From Leptolyngbya sp. Heron Island J (GTDB lineage Bacteria > Cyanobacteriota > Cyanobacteriia > Phormidesmidales > Phormidesmidaceae), in assembly GCF_000482245.1 (NCBI RefSeq), contig NZ_AWNH01000106.1, positions 124,001 through 188,000 of the forward strand: a stretch of 64,000 bases of DNA, given 5' to 3'. Shown here one piece after another: positions 35,536 to 44,743 of this stretch (position 1 is its first letter; each line of letters opens with the position of its first letter). The position numbers and the translations under genes were made by a program. The notes beneath the pieces are model-generated. The model searched no databases, was not told the origin of the DNA, and worked only from the letters and a program-made list of their open reading frames with translations.

Positions 35536-36186
35536 TCACCGGCCAAGATCGTGCATGGTATGGATGCGATCGCAACAATATTCTGTCACAGCCTGTAATG
35601 CCACCTTGTCTTTACTAGACTCTGGCGGCGCGATTGGCTGCCCAATGCGTACAGTCACTGGCAGTGGTTTGGGAAACTTAGTCCCACGGGGCAAAATTCG
35701 ATGAGTGCCCCAAAGACTGACTGGCACCAGCGGCACCTGTGCCTTAGCAGCAATCAGAGCTGCGCCCAATTTTGGGTCTGGTATCCGACCGTCGCCGGTG
35801 CGGGTGCCCTGAAGAAATACACCGACCGCCCAGCCCTGTTCTAACTGCTCTAATGCAGCTTGAATTGCCCCTCGGGCAGAACCACCACGCTTGACTGGAT
35901 AAGCTCCGTAGGCTCGAATTGCGGGGGCTAAAATCGGTACTTTAAATAGCTCCTGTTTGGCCATGTAGGACACAGGACGACGCACACAGGAGGACACAAT
36001 GGGTGGATCAAAATCGCTGGCGTGGTTAGCAACAACTAGCACAGGACCGGATTTGGGCATATTTTCTGCGCCGTATATGTGTCCTTGAAAATATCCCCGC
36101 AGCATTGGATTGACTACTGACCACTTAAATAGGTGGTAGAGGACCAGGCTAATCTTGGGCTCGCGCTGCCGTTGATTATGGTTCAC
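35536..36186 (-). CDS. plsC: 1-acyl-sn-glycerol-3-phosphate acyltransferase
   Basis: A 216-residue membrane-associated acyltransferase adding the second acyl chain in phosphatidic acid synthesis. The H-x4-D motif is NHASDFDPP (about 52-60), followed by KQELFKVPILAPAIR, the second motif in VKRGGSARGAI and the third in GVFLQGTRTGDGR. Start is GTG at 36186. It follows plsX-fabH-fabD on the same strand, with a hairpin in the 120-bp gap after fabD. The gene set carries fatty acids from elongation to phospholipid and glycolipid backbones. Confidence 0.9.
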   Translation of the reverse strand: MNHNQRQREPKISLVLYHLFKWSVVNPMLRGYFQGHIYGAENMPKSGPVLVVANHASDFDPPIVSSCVRRPVSYMAKQELFKVPILAPAIRAYGAYPVKRGGSARGAIQAALEQLEQGWAVGVFLQGTRTGDGRIPDPKLGAALIAAKAQVPLVPVSLWGTHRILPRGTKFPKPLPVTVRIGQPIAPPESSKDKVALQAVTEYCCDRIHTMHDLGR

Positions 36187-36241
36187 TGTTCAATTCCCTA
36201 TGGCCGATTACCTGTCGAGCAATATGATTTTGGCTCTCGGA

Positions 36242-36274
36242 GTGGGTTGGGTTGAGCCCCGAAACCCAACCCAC
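36242..36274 (-). repeat. 12-bp inverted repeat between fabD and plsC
   Basis: GTGGGTTGGGTT (36242-36253) pairs perfectly with 36263-36274 around a 9-nt loop. On the minus transcript it lies between fabD and plsC; no T run follows, so it could be a partial terminator, RNA stabiliser or dispersed palindrome. Confidence 0.55.
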
Positions 36275-36305
36275 GAGGGTATCTGGAGACTGTTTGGCCA
36301 TGGTC

Positions 36306-37184
36306 TTAAAATGCTTCTACCTGGTCTAAGGTACCGACATTTTTGAGCGTCAGCTCACGGCAGGTACGTTTGATCAATCCGGCTAAAACCTTGCCAGGGC
36401 CTACTTCAACCACCGTATCTACGCTATGTTCCGGTAGGCTTAAGGACATTTCACGCCAACGTACGGAGCCGGTCATCTGTTTCATCAGCCGCTGTTTAAG
36501 CACATCTGCATCGGTGCTTGGTGTTGGGTCTATATTGGAGAGGACCGGTACAGTAGCTGCCTTAAAGGGGACATCGGCTAAAATCTGATCAAATTCGTGG
36601 GCAGCTGGGGCCATCAGGGGAGAATGAAAAGCCCCTCCGACGTTGAGCTTCATGGCTCGCTTTACCTTAATGCCATTCATGACGGTCTCGACTGCTTCTG
36701 GAGTGCCTGAAATCACCACCTGACCAGGGTTATTATCGTTGGCTAGGACCACTCCTTCCGTTGTTGCAATTTTCTCGTCTAACTCATCTCGCTGAAAGCC
36801 CATCAGTGCTGCCATAGCACCATCATCGGCTTGAGCCATCAACTCAGAGCGACGCTTGACCAAACATAAGCCAGTTACAAAATCAAACACACCTGCAGCA
36901 TAAAGAGCAGAGTATTCGCCCAAGCTATGGCCAGCTACCATATCTGGCTGATAGCCTTTGGTCTTGAGCAAATCGACCAAGATGCATTCGATGACGTAAA
37001 GACAAGGCTGGGTATAGAGGGTATTGGCAAGGCTGAATTCGTCACTTTGAGAGCGACTCAATACTGACCAACCTAAAATATCGTCTGCTTCAGCAAACTT
37101 GTCCTTAGCCACGTCTGCTAAATCACTGCCCATCCCTACAACCTGGGACCCTTGCCCAGGAAATACCCATACGGTCTTTGTCAT
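36306..37184 (-). CDS. fabD: malonyl-CoA:ACP transacylase
   Basis: A 292-residue enzyme loading malonate onto acyl carrier protein for type II fatty acid synthesis. It starts MTKTVWVFPGQGSQVVGMG (the GQGSQ loop) and has the nucleophile S87 in GHSLGEYSAL and the active-site His in NVGGAFHSPLMAPA (about 197). The ATG at 37184 is chosen; ten more upstream codons are open but lack homology. It lies 116 bp after fabH on the same strand. Confidence 0.96.
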   Translation of the reverse strand: MTKTVWVFPGQGSQVVGMGSDLADVAKDKFAEADDILGWSVLSRSQSDEFSLANTLYTQPCLYVIECILVDLLKTKGYQPDMVAGHSLGEYSALYAAGVFDFVTGLCLVKRRSELMAQADDGAMAALMGFQRDELDEKIATTEGVVLANDNNPGQVVISGTPEAVETVMNGIKVKRAMKLNVGGAFHSPLMAPAAHEFDQILADVPFKAATVPVLSNIDPTPSTDADVLKQRLMKQMTGSVRWREMSLSLPEHSVDTVVEVGPGKVLAGLIKRTCRELTLKNVGTLDQVEAF

Positions 37185-37300
37185 CGTTACTAGCGTAATT
37201 GGTCCGTTTCTCACTGTCTCAGCAAATGACCAATTAGAAAAGGGTGAGATAGATGACAGACACTGTAGGATGAGCCGTGCTTATTAGTTCAAGACCAAGC

Positions 37301-38299
37301 TCATAAACCCCATTCCAGCAGGGCTGCACCCCAGGTTAGCCCCGCGCCAAAACCAGACATAGCGATTTTGTCACCGGGTTGAATTTTATCGCTGCGGACC
37401 CATTCGTCTAGGGCGATGGGAATCGAGGCTGCAGAAGTATTACCGTGTTGGGCCATATTGCTGACTACACGCTCCTTCGGAAGCTTGAGGCGCTTGGCTA
37501 CGGCGTCTAAAATCCGCTGATTGGCCTGGTGTAAAATCAGCCAGTCGATGTCATCGGCGGCTAATCCGGCATGGAAGAGAGTCTTTTCTAGGACTTCTGG
37601 CACCCGACTGACGGCAAAGCGGTAGACTTCACGTCCGTTCATGGTGATGGCAGTAAAGGTACCTTTTTGGGTGCTGACACCGTCAGTGAGGGGAGCTGAG
37701 TCAGCGGTGTAGGCCAAATTTAAGCAGCCGTTCATGGTTCCGTCGCTGTGCATCTCAAAGCCCAGTAAGCGGTCGCGATCGCACGCCTGCATGACGACAG
37801 CACCGGCCCCATCACCAAACAGCACACAGGTGGTGCGGTCCTGCCAATCTACCCAGCGGCTGAGCAAATCAGCCCCGATCACTACAACATTCTGATAAGT
37901 GCCTGTGCGAATAAACTGGGCTGCTGTGACTACACCAAAGACAAAGCCAGAGCAAGCGGCGGTCAGGTCAAAGGCAACGGCTCGGGTCGCACCAATGGTT
38001 GCCTGCACCTGGCAGGCAGTGCCAAACAAATCATCGGGTGTGGAGGTGGCCAGGATGATTAAATCAATGTCCTCAGGAGTTAGTTTTGCAGCTGCGATCG
38101 CATTATTGGCGGCCTGGGCCGCCAGCACCGTGAGAGATTCATCTGCATTTGCCACATGACGGTGGCAAATGCCTGTGCGTGTAGAAATCCACTCATCGGA
38201 GGTGTCGACAACACGGCTGAGCATTTCATTACTCAGCTCTGTCTCTACCCGGGCACTACCGCTGCCAACAAAGGCCACACCGGCCCCACCATTTATCAT
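37301..38299 (-). CDS. fabH: 3-oxoacyl-ACP synthase III
   Basis: A 332-residue condensing enzyme that joins acetyl-CoA and malonyl-ACP to begin fatty acid synthesis. The catalytic triad is C116 (DLTAACSGFVFG), His in LILHQANQRILDA (about 257) and Asn in QHGNTSAASIPIAL (about 287). The terminal GFGAGLTWGAALL glycine-rich loop is present. It starts at ATG 38299, six bases after the plsX stop, indicating strict co-transcription and likely translational coupling. Confidence 0.96.
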   Translation of the reverse strand: MINGGAGVAFVGSGSARVETELSNEMLSRVVDTSDEWISTRTGICHRHVANADESLTVLAAQAANNAIAAAKLTPEDIDLIILATSTPDDLFGTACQVQATIGATRAVAFDLTAACSGFVFGVVTAAQFIRTGTYQNVVVIGADLLSRWVDWQDRTTCVLFGDGAGAVVMQACDRDRLLGFEMHSDGTMNGCLNLAYTADSAPLTDGVSTQKGTFTAITMNGREVYRFAVSRVPEVLEKTLFHAGLAADDIDWLILHQANQRILDAVAKRLKLPKERVVSNMAQHGNTSAASIPIALDEWVRSDKIQPGDKIAMSGFGAGLTWGAALLEWGL

Positions 38300-38305
38300 T
38301 ATTTT

Positions 38306-39340
38306 CTAGTCTCCATTGGCCACTGATGCAGCAACCTTTTGGTACTGCCCCTGGATATGCCCAATCACACCATTGTCAACGGCCTCTTTAGATAGGCGAA
38401 TGGCATTAAAGATGGACGGTGCGTTGGAGCTACCGTGGCTAATAACAGCCACACCATTCACCCCCAACAACAAAGCACCTCCGTGCTCAGCATGATCAAG
38501 ACGTTGTTTGATGCGCCTAAGATTACCCTTGAGAATCAGCACACCCAGCTTTCCTAAAATACCGCGTGGCAGTTCCTCTCGGAGAATATTCATGGCCACT
38601 TCACCCACGGCCTCAGCAAACTTCAGCAGTACATTGCCGACAAACCCATCGCAGACAACCACGTCAAAATCACCTGAGAGGACATCCCGTCCCTCAGCAT
38701 TGCCAACAAAATTGATCAGCGTTGATTCACTCAGTGTCTGATGTACCTGAACAGCAACATCATTACCCTTACTCGGTTCCTCACCAATGTTTAGCAACCC
38801 TACTCGAGGATTTTTTGCACCAAAGGCATATTCAGAGTAGACACTACCCATGAGGGCAAATTGCTCTAAAAACTTGGGCCGACAGTCAACATTAGCCCCT
38901 ACGTCTAAAATCAAAACCGGTTTACCGGCTACCTGTGTTGGAAACACGGCTCCAATAGCAGGTCGATCAATCCCTTTGATTCTCCCTAGACGCAAAAGGG
39001 CTGCTGCCATAGCCGCCCCTGAATGTCCGGCTGATACTACAGCATCAGCACGACCTTTTCTCACCATGTCCATGGCAACATTGATGGATGCATTACGCTT
39101 TTTACGCAGAGCACTCAGCGGCTCTTCATGCATTTCAATGGTGCCTTCAGCGGGCACAATTTCGATCCGACTCAAACTGTCAGAATCGGCAACAGAAGCC
39201 CTAATTTTGTCAGGATCGCCAACGAGCAAGATTTCAACATCTAACTCCTCTCTTGCCCTAATAGCCCCAGCAACGATTTCGGCAGGTGCATAATCGCCCC
39301 CCATTGCATCAACTGCGATCCGCGCTTGAGTTAAGCCCAT
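38306..39340 (-). CDS. plsX: phosphate acyltransferase PlsX
   Basis: A 344-residue enzyme making acyl-phosphate from acyl-ACP, the donor for PlsY in glycerolipid synthesis. Family motifs are the opening IAVDAMGGDYAPAEIVAGA, KRNASINVAMDMVR (with the catalytic-region Lys), SAGHSGAAMAAALL and LILDVGANVDCRP. The first gene of the plsX-fabH-fabD-plsC block; it lies 180 bp downstream of rpaB on the same strand. This order next to rpaB and radA is, to my knowledge, kept in many marine and freshwater cyanobacteria. Confidence 0.96.
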   Translation of the reverse strand: MGLTQARIAVDAMGGDYAPAEIVAGAIRAREELDVEILLVGDPDKIRASVADSDSLSRIEIVPAEGTIEMHEEPLSALRKKRNASINVAMDMVRKGRADAVVSAGHSGAAMAAALLRLGRIKGIDRPAIGAVFPTQVAGKPVLILDVGANVDCRPKFLEQFALMGSVYSEYAFGAKNPRVGLLNIGEEPSKGNDVAVQVHQTLSESTLINFVGNAEGRDVLSGDFDVVVCDGFVGNVLLKFAEAVGEVAMNILREELPRGILGKLGVLILKGNLRRIKQRLDHAEHGGALLLGVNGVAVISHGSSNAPSIFNAIRLSKEAVDNGVIGHIQGQYQKVAASVANGD

Positions 39341-39475
39341 CGAATTGAATCTGTAGAAACTTTAAGAAATTCTATCAGACTGAAACCGAGTGAAAATTGA
39401 CAACTGCGGTTTTCTGACAAAAGCCTGTTCCAAAGCTTCCAAATATTCCAGCATTGGTGGCAGGTTCAGATGTAT

Positions 39476-39506
39476 GCTCAGATACAAATAATTTGAGTAT
39501 CTGAGC
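39476..39506 (-). terminator. hairpin between rpaB and plsX
   Basis: GCTCAGATAC at 39476-39485 pairs perfectly with 39497-39506 (11-nt AT-rich loop), 15 bp after the rpaB stop. No T run follows, so it is either a weak terminator or an mRNA 3' stabiliser. Confidence 0.45.
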
Positions 39507-39520
39507 TGCTCTGATCTAGC

Positions 39521-40249
39521 TTATTCTTCGCCAGGCTCAACAATTCGCTGGAAAAGATAGCCTGTTCCCCGTGCTGTCAAAATTAGTTCAGGGTTACTGG
39601 GATCATCCTCTAGCTTGGCTCGCAGTCTAGAGATATGGACGTCTACCACCCGCGTATCCACATGGCGTTCGGGGGTATATCCCCAAACTTCCTGCAAAAT
39701 CTCAGAACGTGAAAATGGTTCACCAGAGCGGCTGACTAGAAGCTCTAGCAGACTAAACTCCATCCCTGTCAGACGAATGCGCTCATCGCCCTTATAAACC
39801 TGACGCTTGTTTGTGTCAATTCGGATATTGTTGATCGTAATGACACCGGAACTGGGAATACCAGAGGTGCCGGTCTTTTCAACGCGACGTAGGACTGAGC
39901 GAATTCTGGCTTCTAATTCCTTAGGAGAAAAAGGCTTAACCACATAGTCATCAGCGCCTAGCTCTAAACCGGTAATGCGGTCGGCTACATCTCCAAGTGC
40001 TGTCAGCATGATGATGGGAATATCTGACTCTTTACGTAGCTCTTGACAAACACCATAGCCATCCAGCTTGGGCATCATGACATCAAGTACGACCAGGTCG
40101 GGGATTTCGTGCCGGAAGGTGTCCAACGCTTCTTCGCCATCCGCCGCAGTTACGACGTCATAACCGATCATCGAAAGACGGGTTTCTAAAATACGACGAA
40201 TACTTGCTTCGTCATCGACGACCAATATTTTCTCTTTTACGCTTTCCAA
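39521..40249 (-). CDS. rpaB: OmpR-family response regulator RpaB (Ycf27)
   Basis: A 242-residue response regulator. The receiver domain (about 8-120) has the phospho-acceptor D56 in LVVLDVMMPKLDGYG, acidic pair DDE at 12-14 and Lys in VKPFSPKELEARIRSVLRR; the OmpR winged helix covers about 140-235 (RHVDTRVVDVHISRLRAKL). The whole sequence matches RpaB, the essential high-light and redox regulator acting on HLR1 sites of photosystem, hli and phycobilisome genes under histidine kinase Hik33/NblS. It begins with TTG at 40249, supported by AGGAG (reverse strand, 40261-40265) ten bases away. Possible targets in this window are the Hlip and apc genes. Confidence 0.93.
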   Translation of the reverse strand: MESVKEKILVVDDEASIRRILETRLSMIGYDVVTAADGEEALDTFRHEIPDLVVLDVMMPKLDGYGVCQELRKESDIPIIMLTALGDVADRITGLELGADDYVVKPFSPKELEARIRSVLRRVEKTGTSGIPSSGVITINNIRIDTNKRQVYKGDERIRLTGMEFSLLELLVSRSGEPFSRSEILQEVWGYTPERHVDTRVVDVHISRLRAKLEDDPSNPELILTARGTGYLFQRIVEPGEE

Positions 40250-40756
40250 AGTTTCTTGAACTCCTACATAATGGCGACGGCAGAAGACTTCGACCGCTGG
40301 AGGGAATGGCTGGTGCTTTTATCCCTCAAAAACCGGCAACTTTACCACTTATCAGGTGTCTCAAACACAGGTCGAAACTCAGTGATTAAGGAATCTAGGG
40401 AAGAATCCCACGCAAAGCTTTGTTAGAGCTTGTTTTAAGATAGCTAACATTGTATTGCGTTTTGCAGCTCATCACCTTTGATTGCCAAGGTTTTCAACGT
40501 TTCTTAAGGTTGTTCTCTATATAAGTAAAATTTGTAGGGTATGTTATCTGCTTTTTGGAGATCAGCAGGTTTTGCACAGATTTACTTAAAGTTGTTTGCT
40601 GTTTGTCAGGTGCTGCAGGCGTTGCTATCCCTAAGAAATAGGGGGCTGCGACAGCAAAATTGCCTGGGTAGGCCGTACAGCAATTACCCAATTTGAGGTT
40701 TGAGTGCTGACCACTCTTTAATATGGATAGATAGTTCATATGTTTTATTCCTAGGC
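40250..40756. other. divergent rpaB-radA control region
   Basis: Over 500 bp with no convincing gene; an 81-codon frame on the minus strand (40494-40739) lacks support. It must hold the promoters of rpaB and radA. No HLR1 repeat or other operator could be recognised with confidence by eye. Confidence 0.45.
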
Positions 40757-42247
40757 ATGGCTAAGGCTCGCTCGATTTATGTGTGCAATGAATGCGGAGC
40801 AGAATCGCGGCAGTATTTTGGTAAATGCGCGGTGTGCGGTAGTTGGAATTCGCTGGTCGAGCAGGTAGTGGAGCCCACTACTGCCAACAATTCTCGTCCG
40901 GGGCGTCGGAGTACCTCCCGTAAGCCAACAGATAATAAACCTCGGCTGGCAAAAACCTTTAGCCAGATTGCCGATCATCCCCAAGCTCGCATTGGTTCTG
41001 GCTATGGCGAGCTGGATCGGGTTTTGGGGGGTGGGATTGTACCTGGGTCGCTAGTGCTGGTCGGGGGAGATCCGGGGATTGGTAAATCGACACTGCTGTT
41101 GCAAACGGCGAGTCAGTTGGCAGCTCGGGCAGCGGTGCTCTATGTGTGTGCGGAGGAATCGGGGCAGCAGGTTAAGTTGAGATCGCAACGCCTCGGAATT
41201 GATATAGGCCAGGGAAAAAAAGGGAAATCATCGGTTCAAAACTCTCTGCAAGCAGCCGATACGGCGTCGACCAAACTTACCGCTTTCAGCTCCTCTGAGT
41301 CTTTATATCTACTGCCTGAAACTGATTTGGAAACAATTCTCTCGGAGCTAGAAGCCTTACGACCTCGGGTGGCCGTGATCGATAGTATTCAGGCTCTTTT
41401 CTACAATCAACTGACGTCTGCACCGGGCTCGGTGTCCCAGGTCCGAGAATGTACGTCAGCTCTGATGCAGCTGGCCAAGCGGGAGAATATCACGCTGTTT
41501 ATTGTGGGGCATGTCACCAAAGAAGGTGCGATCGCTGGCCCCAAGGTCCTGGAGCATCTTGTTGATACGGTTCTGTATTTTGAAGGAGATCGGTTTGCCA
41601 GCCACCGGCTACTGCGGTCGGTCAAAAATCGATTTGGAGCCACCCATGAACTGGGAGTATTTGAAATGGTCTCCCAGGGATTGGCAGAAGTGCCTAATCC
41701 ATCGGCTCTATTTATGGGGAATCGAGATGAACAGGTGCCGGGAATCTCTACGATTGTGGCCTGTGAGGGCTCTCGTCCGTTAGTGGTTGAATTGCAGTCC
41801 TTAGTCAGCCCCACCAGCTATAGTTCACCTCGCCGCTCAGCCACCGGGATTGAATACAACCGTTTGCTGCAGATTTTGGCTGTGTTGGAAAAACGGGTGG
41901 GTATTCCTCTATCTAAGTTGGATGCCTATGTGGCTTCGTCTGGTGGATTGAGTGTGGCTGAACCAGCGGCGGATTTGGGCATTGCTATTGCTGTGGCGGC
42001 TAGCTTTCGAGATCGCATTGTCGATCCGGAGCTAGTGCTGATTGGAGAGGTGGGGCTAGGAGGGCAGGTCCGACCTGTATCCCAGATAGAATTGCGACTT
42101 AAGGAAGCCGCTAAGCTCGGCTTTAAGAGGGCCTTGGTGCCAAATGGTCAGAAAATGTCAGGATTGCCCATGGAGATTACTGAAGTGGGCAGAGTGGTGG
42201 ATGCGATCGCAACTGCCCTGGGTTTTCAGGCTGATGCCAATGACTGA
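40757..42247 (+). CDS. radA: DNA repair protein RadA
   Basis: A 496-residue RecA-like helicase that aids branch migration in recombination. An N-terminal C4 zinc finger (C10, C13, C24, C27: CNECG..CAVCG) precedes the ATPase with Walker A GGDPGIGKST (K110), the RadA-specific KNRFGATHELGVFEM motif and a Lon-like C-terminal domain (about 330-490) with GLSVAEPAADLGIAIAVAAS. The ATG at 40757 matches the family start (MAKARSIYVC); 19 upstream codons are open but not homologous. An insertion near residues 152-170 (GQGKKGKSSVQNS) is Ser/Lys-rich and cyanobacterial in style. Divergent from rpaB. Confidence 0.96.
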   Translation: MAKARSIYVCNECGAESRQYFGKCAVCGSWNSLVEQVVEPTTANNSRPGRRSTSRKPTDNKPRLAKTFSQIADHPQARIGSGYGELDRVLGGGIVPGSLVLVGGDPGIGKSTLLLQTASQLAARAAVLYVCAEESGQQVKLRSQRLGIDIGQGKKGKSSVQNSLQAADTASTKLTAFSSSESLYLLPETDLETILSELEALRPRVAVIDSIQALFYNQLTSAPGSVSQVRECTSALMQLAKRENITLFIVGHVTKEGAIAGPKVLEHLVDTVLYFEGDRFASHRLLRSVKNRFGATHELGVFEMVSQGLAEVPNPSALFMGNRDEQVPGISTIVACEGSRPLVVELQSLVSPTSYSSPRRSATGIEYNRLLQILAVLEKRVGIPLSKLDAYVASSGGLSVAEPAADLGIAIAVAASFRDRIVDPELVLIGEVGLGGQVRPVSQIELRLKEAAKLGFKRALVPNGQKMSGLPMEITEVGRVVDAIATALGFQADAND

Positions 42248-42379
42248 CCTAAGCTGCAGCCATGTTAGCCCCTATCAACCAGTCCCTATAAGTCAGGGAA
42301 ACGTGTGAGGATTTTTACGGTCAGCCTGTGTAATTCATAGACCACTCACCCATGACTACCTGTAACCCACGTCTCCTCC

Positions 42380-43834
42380 ATGCCGGATTTGTTTTTATCC
42401 ATATTTCAGCAGCTGAGCCGACTGTTTACCACTAAGCTCGTGGAGCTGGGTAATACTGAAATCACCCTGAAACTACTTTTAAGCCTGTCGATCTGGCTAA
42501 CGCTGATCCTGTTCGCCATTGGTTTGGTGAAAAAGTTTCTCAAGCGGCAGCTACTGGCTGGCATTGATGCCAATAATCGGGAGGCGATCGCGGCATTGGT
42601 GAGCTATGTGCTGGGTGCGATCGCCATTTTGGTAGTTGTTCAAAATTCCGGCATTAACCTGCGCTCCCTGGGGATTATCTTGGGAGGATTGGGGGTCGGC
42701 ATCGGCTTTGGTTTACAGCACATTGCCGATGACTTTATCAGCGGTTTGATCATGCTGTTTGAGCGCACGCTCAAGGTAAACGATTTAATCGAACTGGACG
42801 ACTACAGATTTGAAGGGCTGGTGGGACGTATTATCGAGGTCAACCTCAGATCCACCATTATTCGCACCCTGGATGATGGTGATGTAGTTATTCCTAACAA
42901 TCAGCTAGTTAAAAATCGGGTACTAAACTGGAGCCACAACACTTCCATTGCCCGCCTCAAAATTCCCGTGGGAGTTTCCTACGATAGCGATCCAATTCTG
43001 GTCACCGAGCTGCTGCTCAAATCGGCTTATATGGAACCAGCCGTATGCAGCAAACCTATGCCTAAAGCTATGTTTCTTGCCTTTGGTGAAGACGCCCTTC
43101 AGTTTGAACTCTGGGTTTGGGTAGATGTCAATAAGCGCTTTCATATCCAAAGTTCACTGCATTTCACCATTGAGTACAACCTGCGACAGCACAATATCGA
43201 AATAGCCTTTCCTCAACGGGATGTATGGATTCGAAACTTACCATCCCAGAGTAATGGAGACAGTAAGCCCCCCTTCTTTAACCGCCAAATCGCCCTGCAG
43301 CATCGTCCCCAAGCTCCAAGTCAGACCACTCTTAGGGATATGCTGCGCCAGGTCAGCTATTTTGCCAACTTTAGCGATTTGGAACTGCGCCAGCTCATCG
43401 AAATTGGCTATCGTCAACGCAGCCACGCTGGAACGACCCTTTTCCATGAAGGCGATGCGGGTAACTCGTTTTACATTTTGCTAGAGGGCAAAATCGAAAT
43501 TCTTGCTGAAAAACTAAATCGCCATCTGGCTACCATTGAACCTGGTCAATTTTTTGGTGAGGTTGCCCTACTACTAGGAGTGCCACGTACTGCCATGGCC
43601 CGTGTCGCAGAAGACGCGCTGCTATTTGTGATTAATCAGCCTAGTTTTTCAGATCTATTACGCCGCTATCCCGAACTGTCCAACCATGTTGTACAAACTA
43701 TGGCCCAACATCGTGAAGAACTAGCCCAGCGTCAGCGAGAAATGCGTGCCCTGAATTTGGTGGATTCCAGTGAGGATGATGCAAATCCTGTAATCTGGGC
43801 ACGAAAACGCATAAAAAGAATGTTTGATCTCTAG
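42380..43834 (+). CDS. MscS mechanosensitive channel with C-terminal cyclic-nucleotide-binding domain
   Basis: A 484-residue channel. Three transmembrane helices lie within the first 115 residues; the pore-lining helix has the Gly/Ala pattern LGIILGGLGVGIGFGLQHIADDFISG (seen here as GLGVGIGFGLQHIADDFIS). The MscS beta domain follows (FERTLKVNDLIEL; DDGDVVIPNNQLV). From about 330 to 455 there is a cNMP-binding/Crp-like domain with the phosphate-cassette-like GQFFGEVALLLGVPRTAMARV, where R in PRTA matches the cyclic-nucleotide contact. This architecture is known among bacterial cyclic nucleotide-gated MscS-like channels. The ligand (cAMP or cGMP) is not decided by sequence. Confidence 0.9.
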   Translation: MPDLFLSIFQQLSRLFTTKLVELGNTEITLKLLLSLSIWLTLILFAIGLVKKFLKRQLLAGIDANNREAIAALVSYVLGAIAILVVVQNSGINLRSLGIILGGLGVGIGFGLQHIADDFISGLIMLFERTLKVNDLIELDDYRFEGLVGRIIEVNLRSTIIRTLDDGDVVIPNNQLVKNRVLNWSHNTSIARLKIPVGVSYDSDPILVTELLLKSAYMEPAVCSKPMPKAMFLAFGEDALQFELWVWVDVNKRFHIQSSLHFTIEYNLRQHNIEIAFPQRDVWIRNLPSQSNGDSKPPFFNRQIALQHRPQAPSQTTLRDMLRQVSYFANFSDLELRQLIEIGYRQRSHAGTTLFHEGDAGNSFYILLEGKIEILAEKLNRHLATIEPGQFFGEVALLLGVPRTAMARVAEDALLFVINQPSFSDLLRRYPELSNHVVQTMAQHREELAQRQREMRALNLVDSSEDDANPVIWARKRIKRMFDL

Positions 43835-43846
43835 CAAACTGTTTAA

Positions 43847-44437
43847 TTAGCGACTCAACTTAATTTTTGCTGTCACATACCAGGGCCACTGGTAATGCTC
43901 AGCAATTAGCCACATCACAATGCTGGCATGGGCCAATAGCGTAATCAGCGTCCAAACAATTGAAAACTGATTCAACCCATTACTATCAATGGGAGGAAAC
44001 ATATAGTTAGAAACTATAATCAGCAAAGCTGGCAGACAAGCAATTGCTAGCGCAAAACTCCAAACTACGGCGGTCACCTGGCCATCGGCGCGACGGTTGT
44101 ATCGCCACCTGCTGCCCGTCCAAAACCAAGTCATGGGTTGCACACCATCTACCATCTGGATTGATTGAGCTTCCAAGTTGGCATCAAAAATATGTCGGCA
44201 GAAGTTGCAAGCAAATGCCTCTGTCAAAGTTAATACTGATAATTCACCATGACCACACACCGGACATCTGTAAATGTCATGGTAATTTAGGGTCCGCAGT
44301 GAACTGTCAGACGACAATGTAGAAGTCGACAAAGAGTGGCACTGGTAACTCATGAAACGTACACGGGGTGGGTTAACTTTCCCTAACGTATGCGTTTTCA
44401 TACCAATACGAATCGAATGCGCTGCTTTTCTTAACAC
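43847..44437 (-). CDS. zinc-ribbon membrane protein of unknown function
   Basis: A protein of about 196 residues. The N-terminal half contains a CxxC...CxxC zinc-ribbon (CPVCGHGELSVL and ACNFCRHIF), followed by a Trp-rich segment (TWFWTGSRWRYNRR) and two or three transmembrane helices ending in the C-terminal HYQWPWYVTAKIKL. I have seen such small ribbon/membrane proteins only as cyanobacterial hypotheticals and have no function to offer. The true start may be the ATG at about 44401 or 44353, because the first 28 codons look weak. Convergent with the MscS-type gene, 12 bp away. Confidence 0.6.
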   Translation of the reverse strand: MLRKAAHSIRIGMKTHTLGKVNPPRVRFMSYQCHSLSTSTLSSDSSLRTLNYHDIYRCPVCGHGELSVLTLTEAFACNFCRHIFDANLEAQSIQMVDGVQPMTWFWTGSRWRYNRRADGQVTAVVWSFALAIACLPALLIIVSNYMFPPIDSNGLNQFSIVWTLITLLAHASIVMWLIAEHYQWPWYVTAKIKLSR

Positions 44438-44521
44438 AGCACTGAGTGCCTACGCAATATCGCTTAACATGGCACCCTAAAACGAACACTATTTCTTACT
44501 GACACTAACTGTTAAAGAACC

Positions 44522-44737
44522 CTACTTGCAGCCCATTGCTTGCAACTGCAGCAGCAAAGCATCAGCTTCAGCCTGTAAGTGCAAAATCTCAACCTGGATA
44601 TCAGGCTGATATGGATAGGACTTTAACTCAGCCCAAAAAATCTTCTTATCCTCTGGTGCTGGCTGAGTCTGGCAGCTAGAATCGCTCACACTTTGTACAG
44701 ACTCAGAAATCGCCCCGGTCTTAGAAATAGTTTTCAT
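44522..44737 (-). CDS. small hypothetical protein with helical C-terminus
   Basis: A 71-residue soluble protein (ATG at 44737). The second half predicts a helix with heptad-like leucines (VEILHLQAEADALLLQLQAM). No family is recognised. A Ser/Thr/Gln-rich N-terminal third suggests disorder. The GC and codon use fit the neighbours. It is isolated, upstream of the zinc-ribbon gene on the same strand. Confidence 0.45.
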   Translation of the reverse strand: MKTISKTGAISESVQSVSDSSCQTQPAPEDKKIFWAELKSYPYQPDIQVEILHLQAEADALLLQLQAMGCK

Positions 44738-44743
44738 AATCAT

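Noticed and set aside
40494-40739. 81-codon minus-strand frame between rpaB and radA
   Set aside because: Overlaps the control region, has no ribosome binding site and no homology that I recognise.
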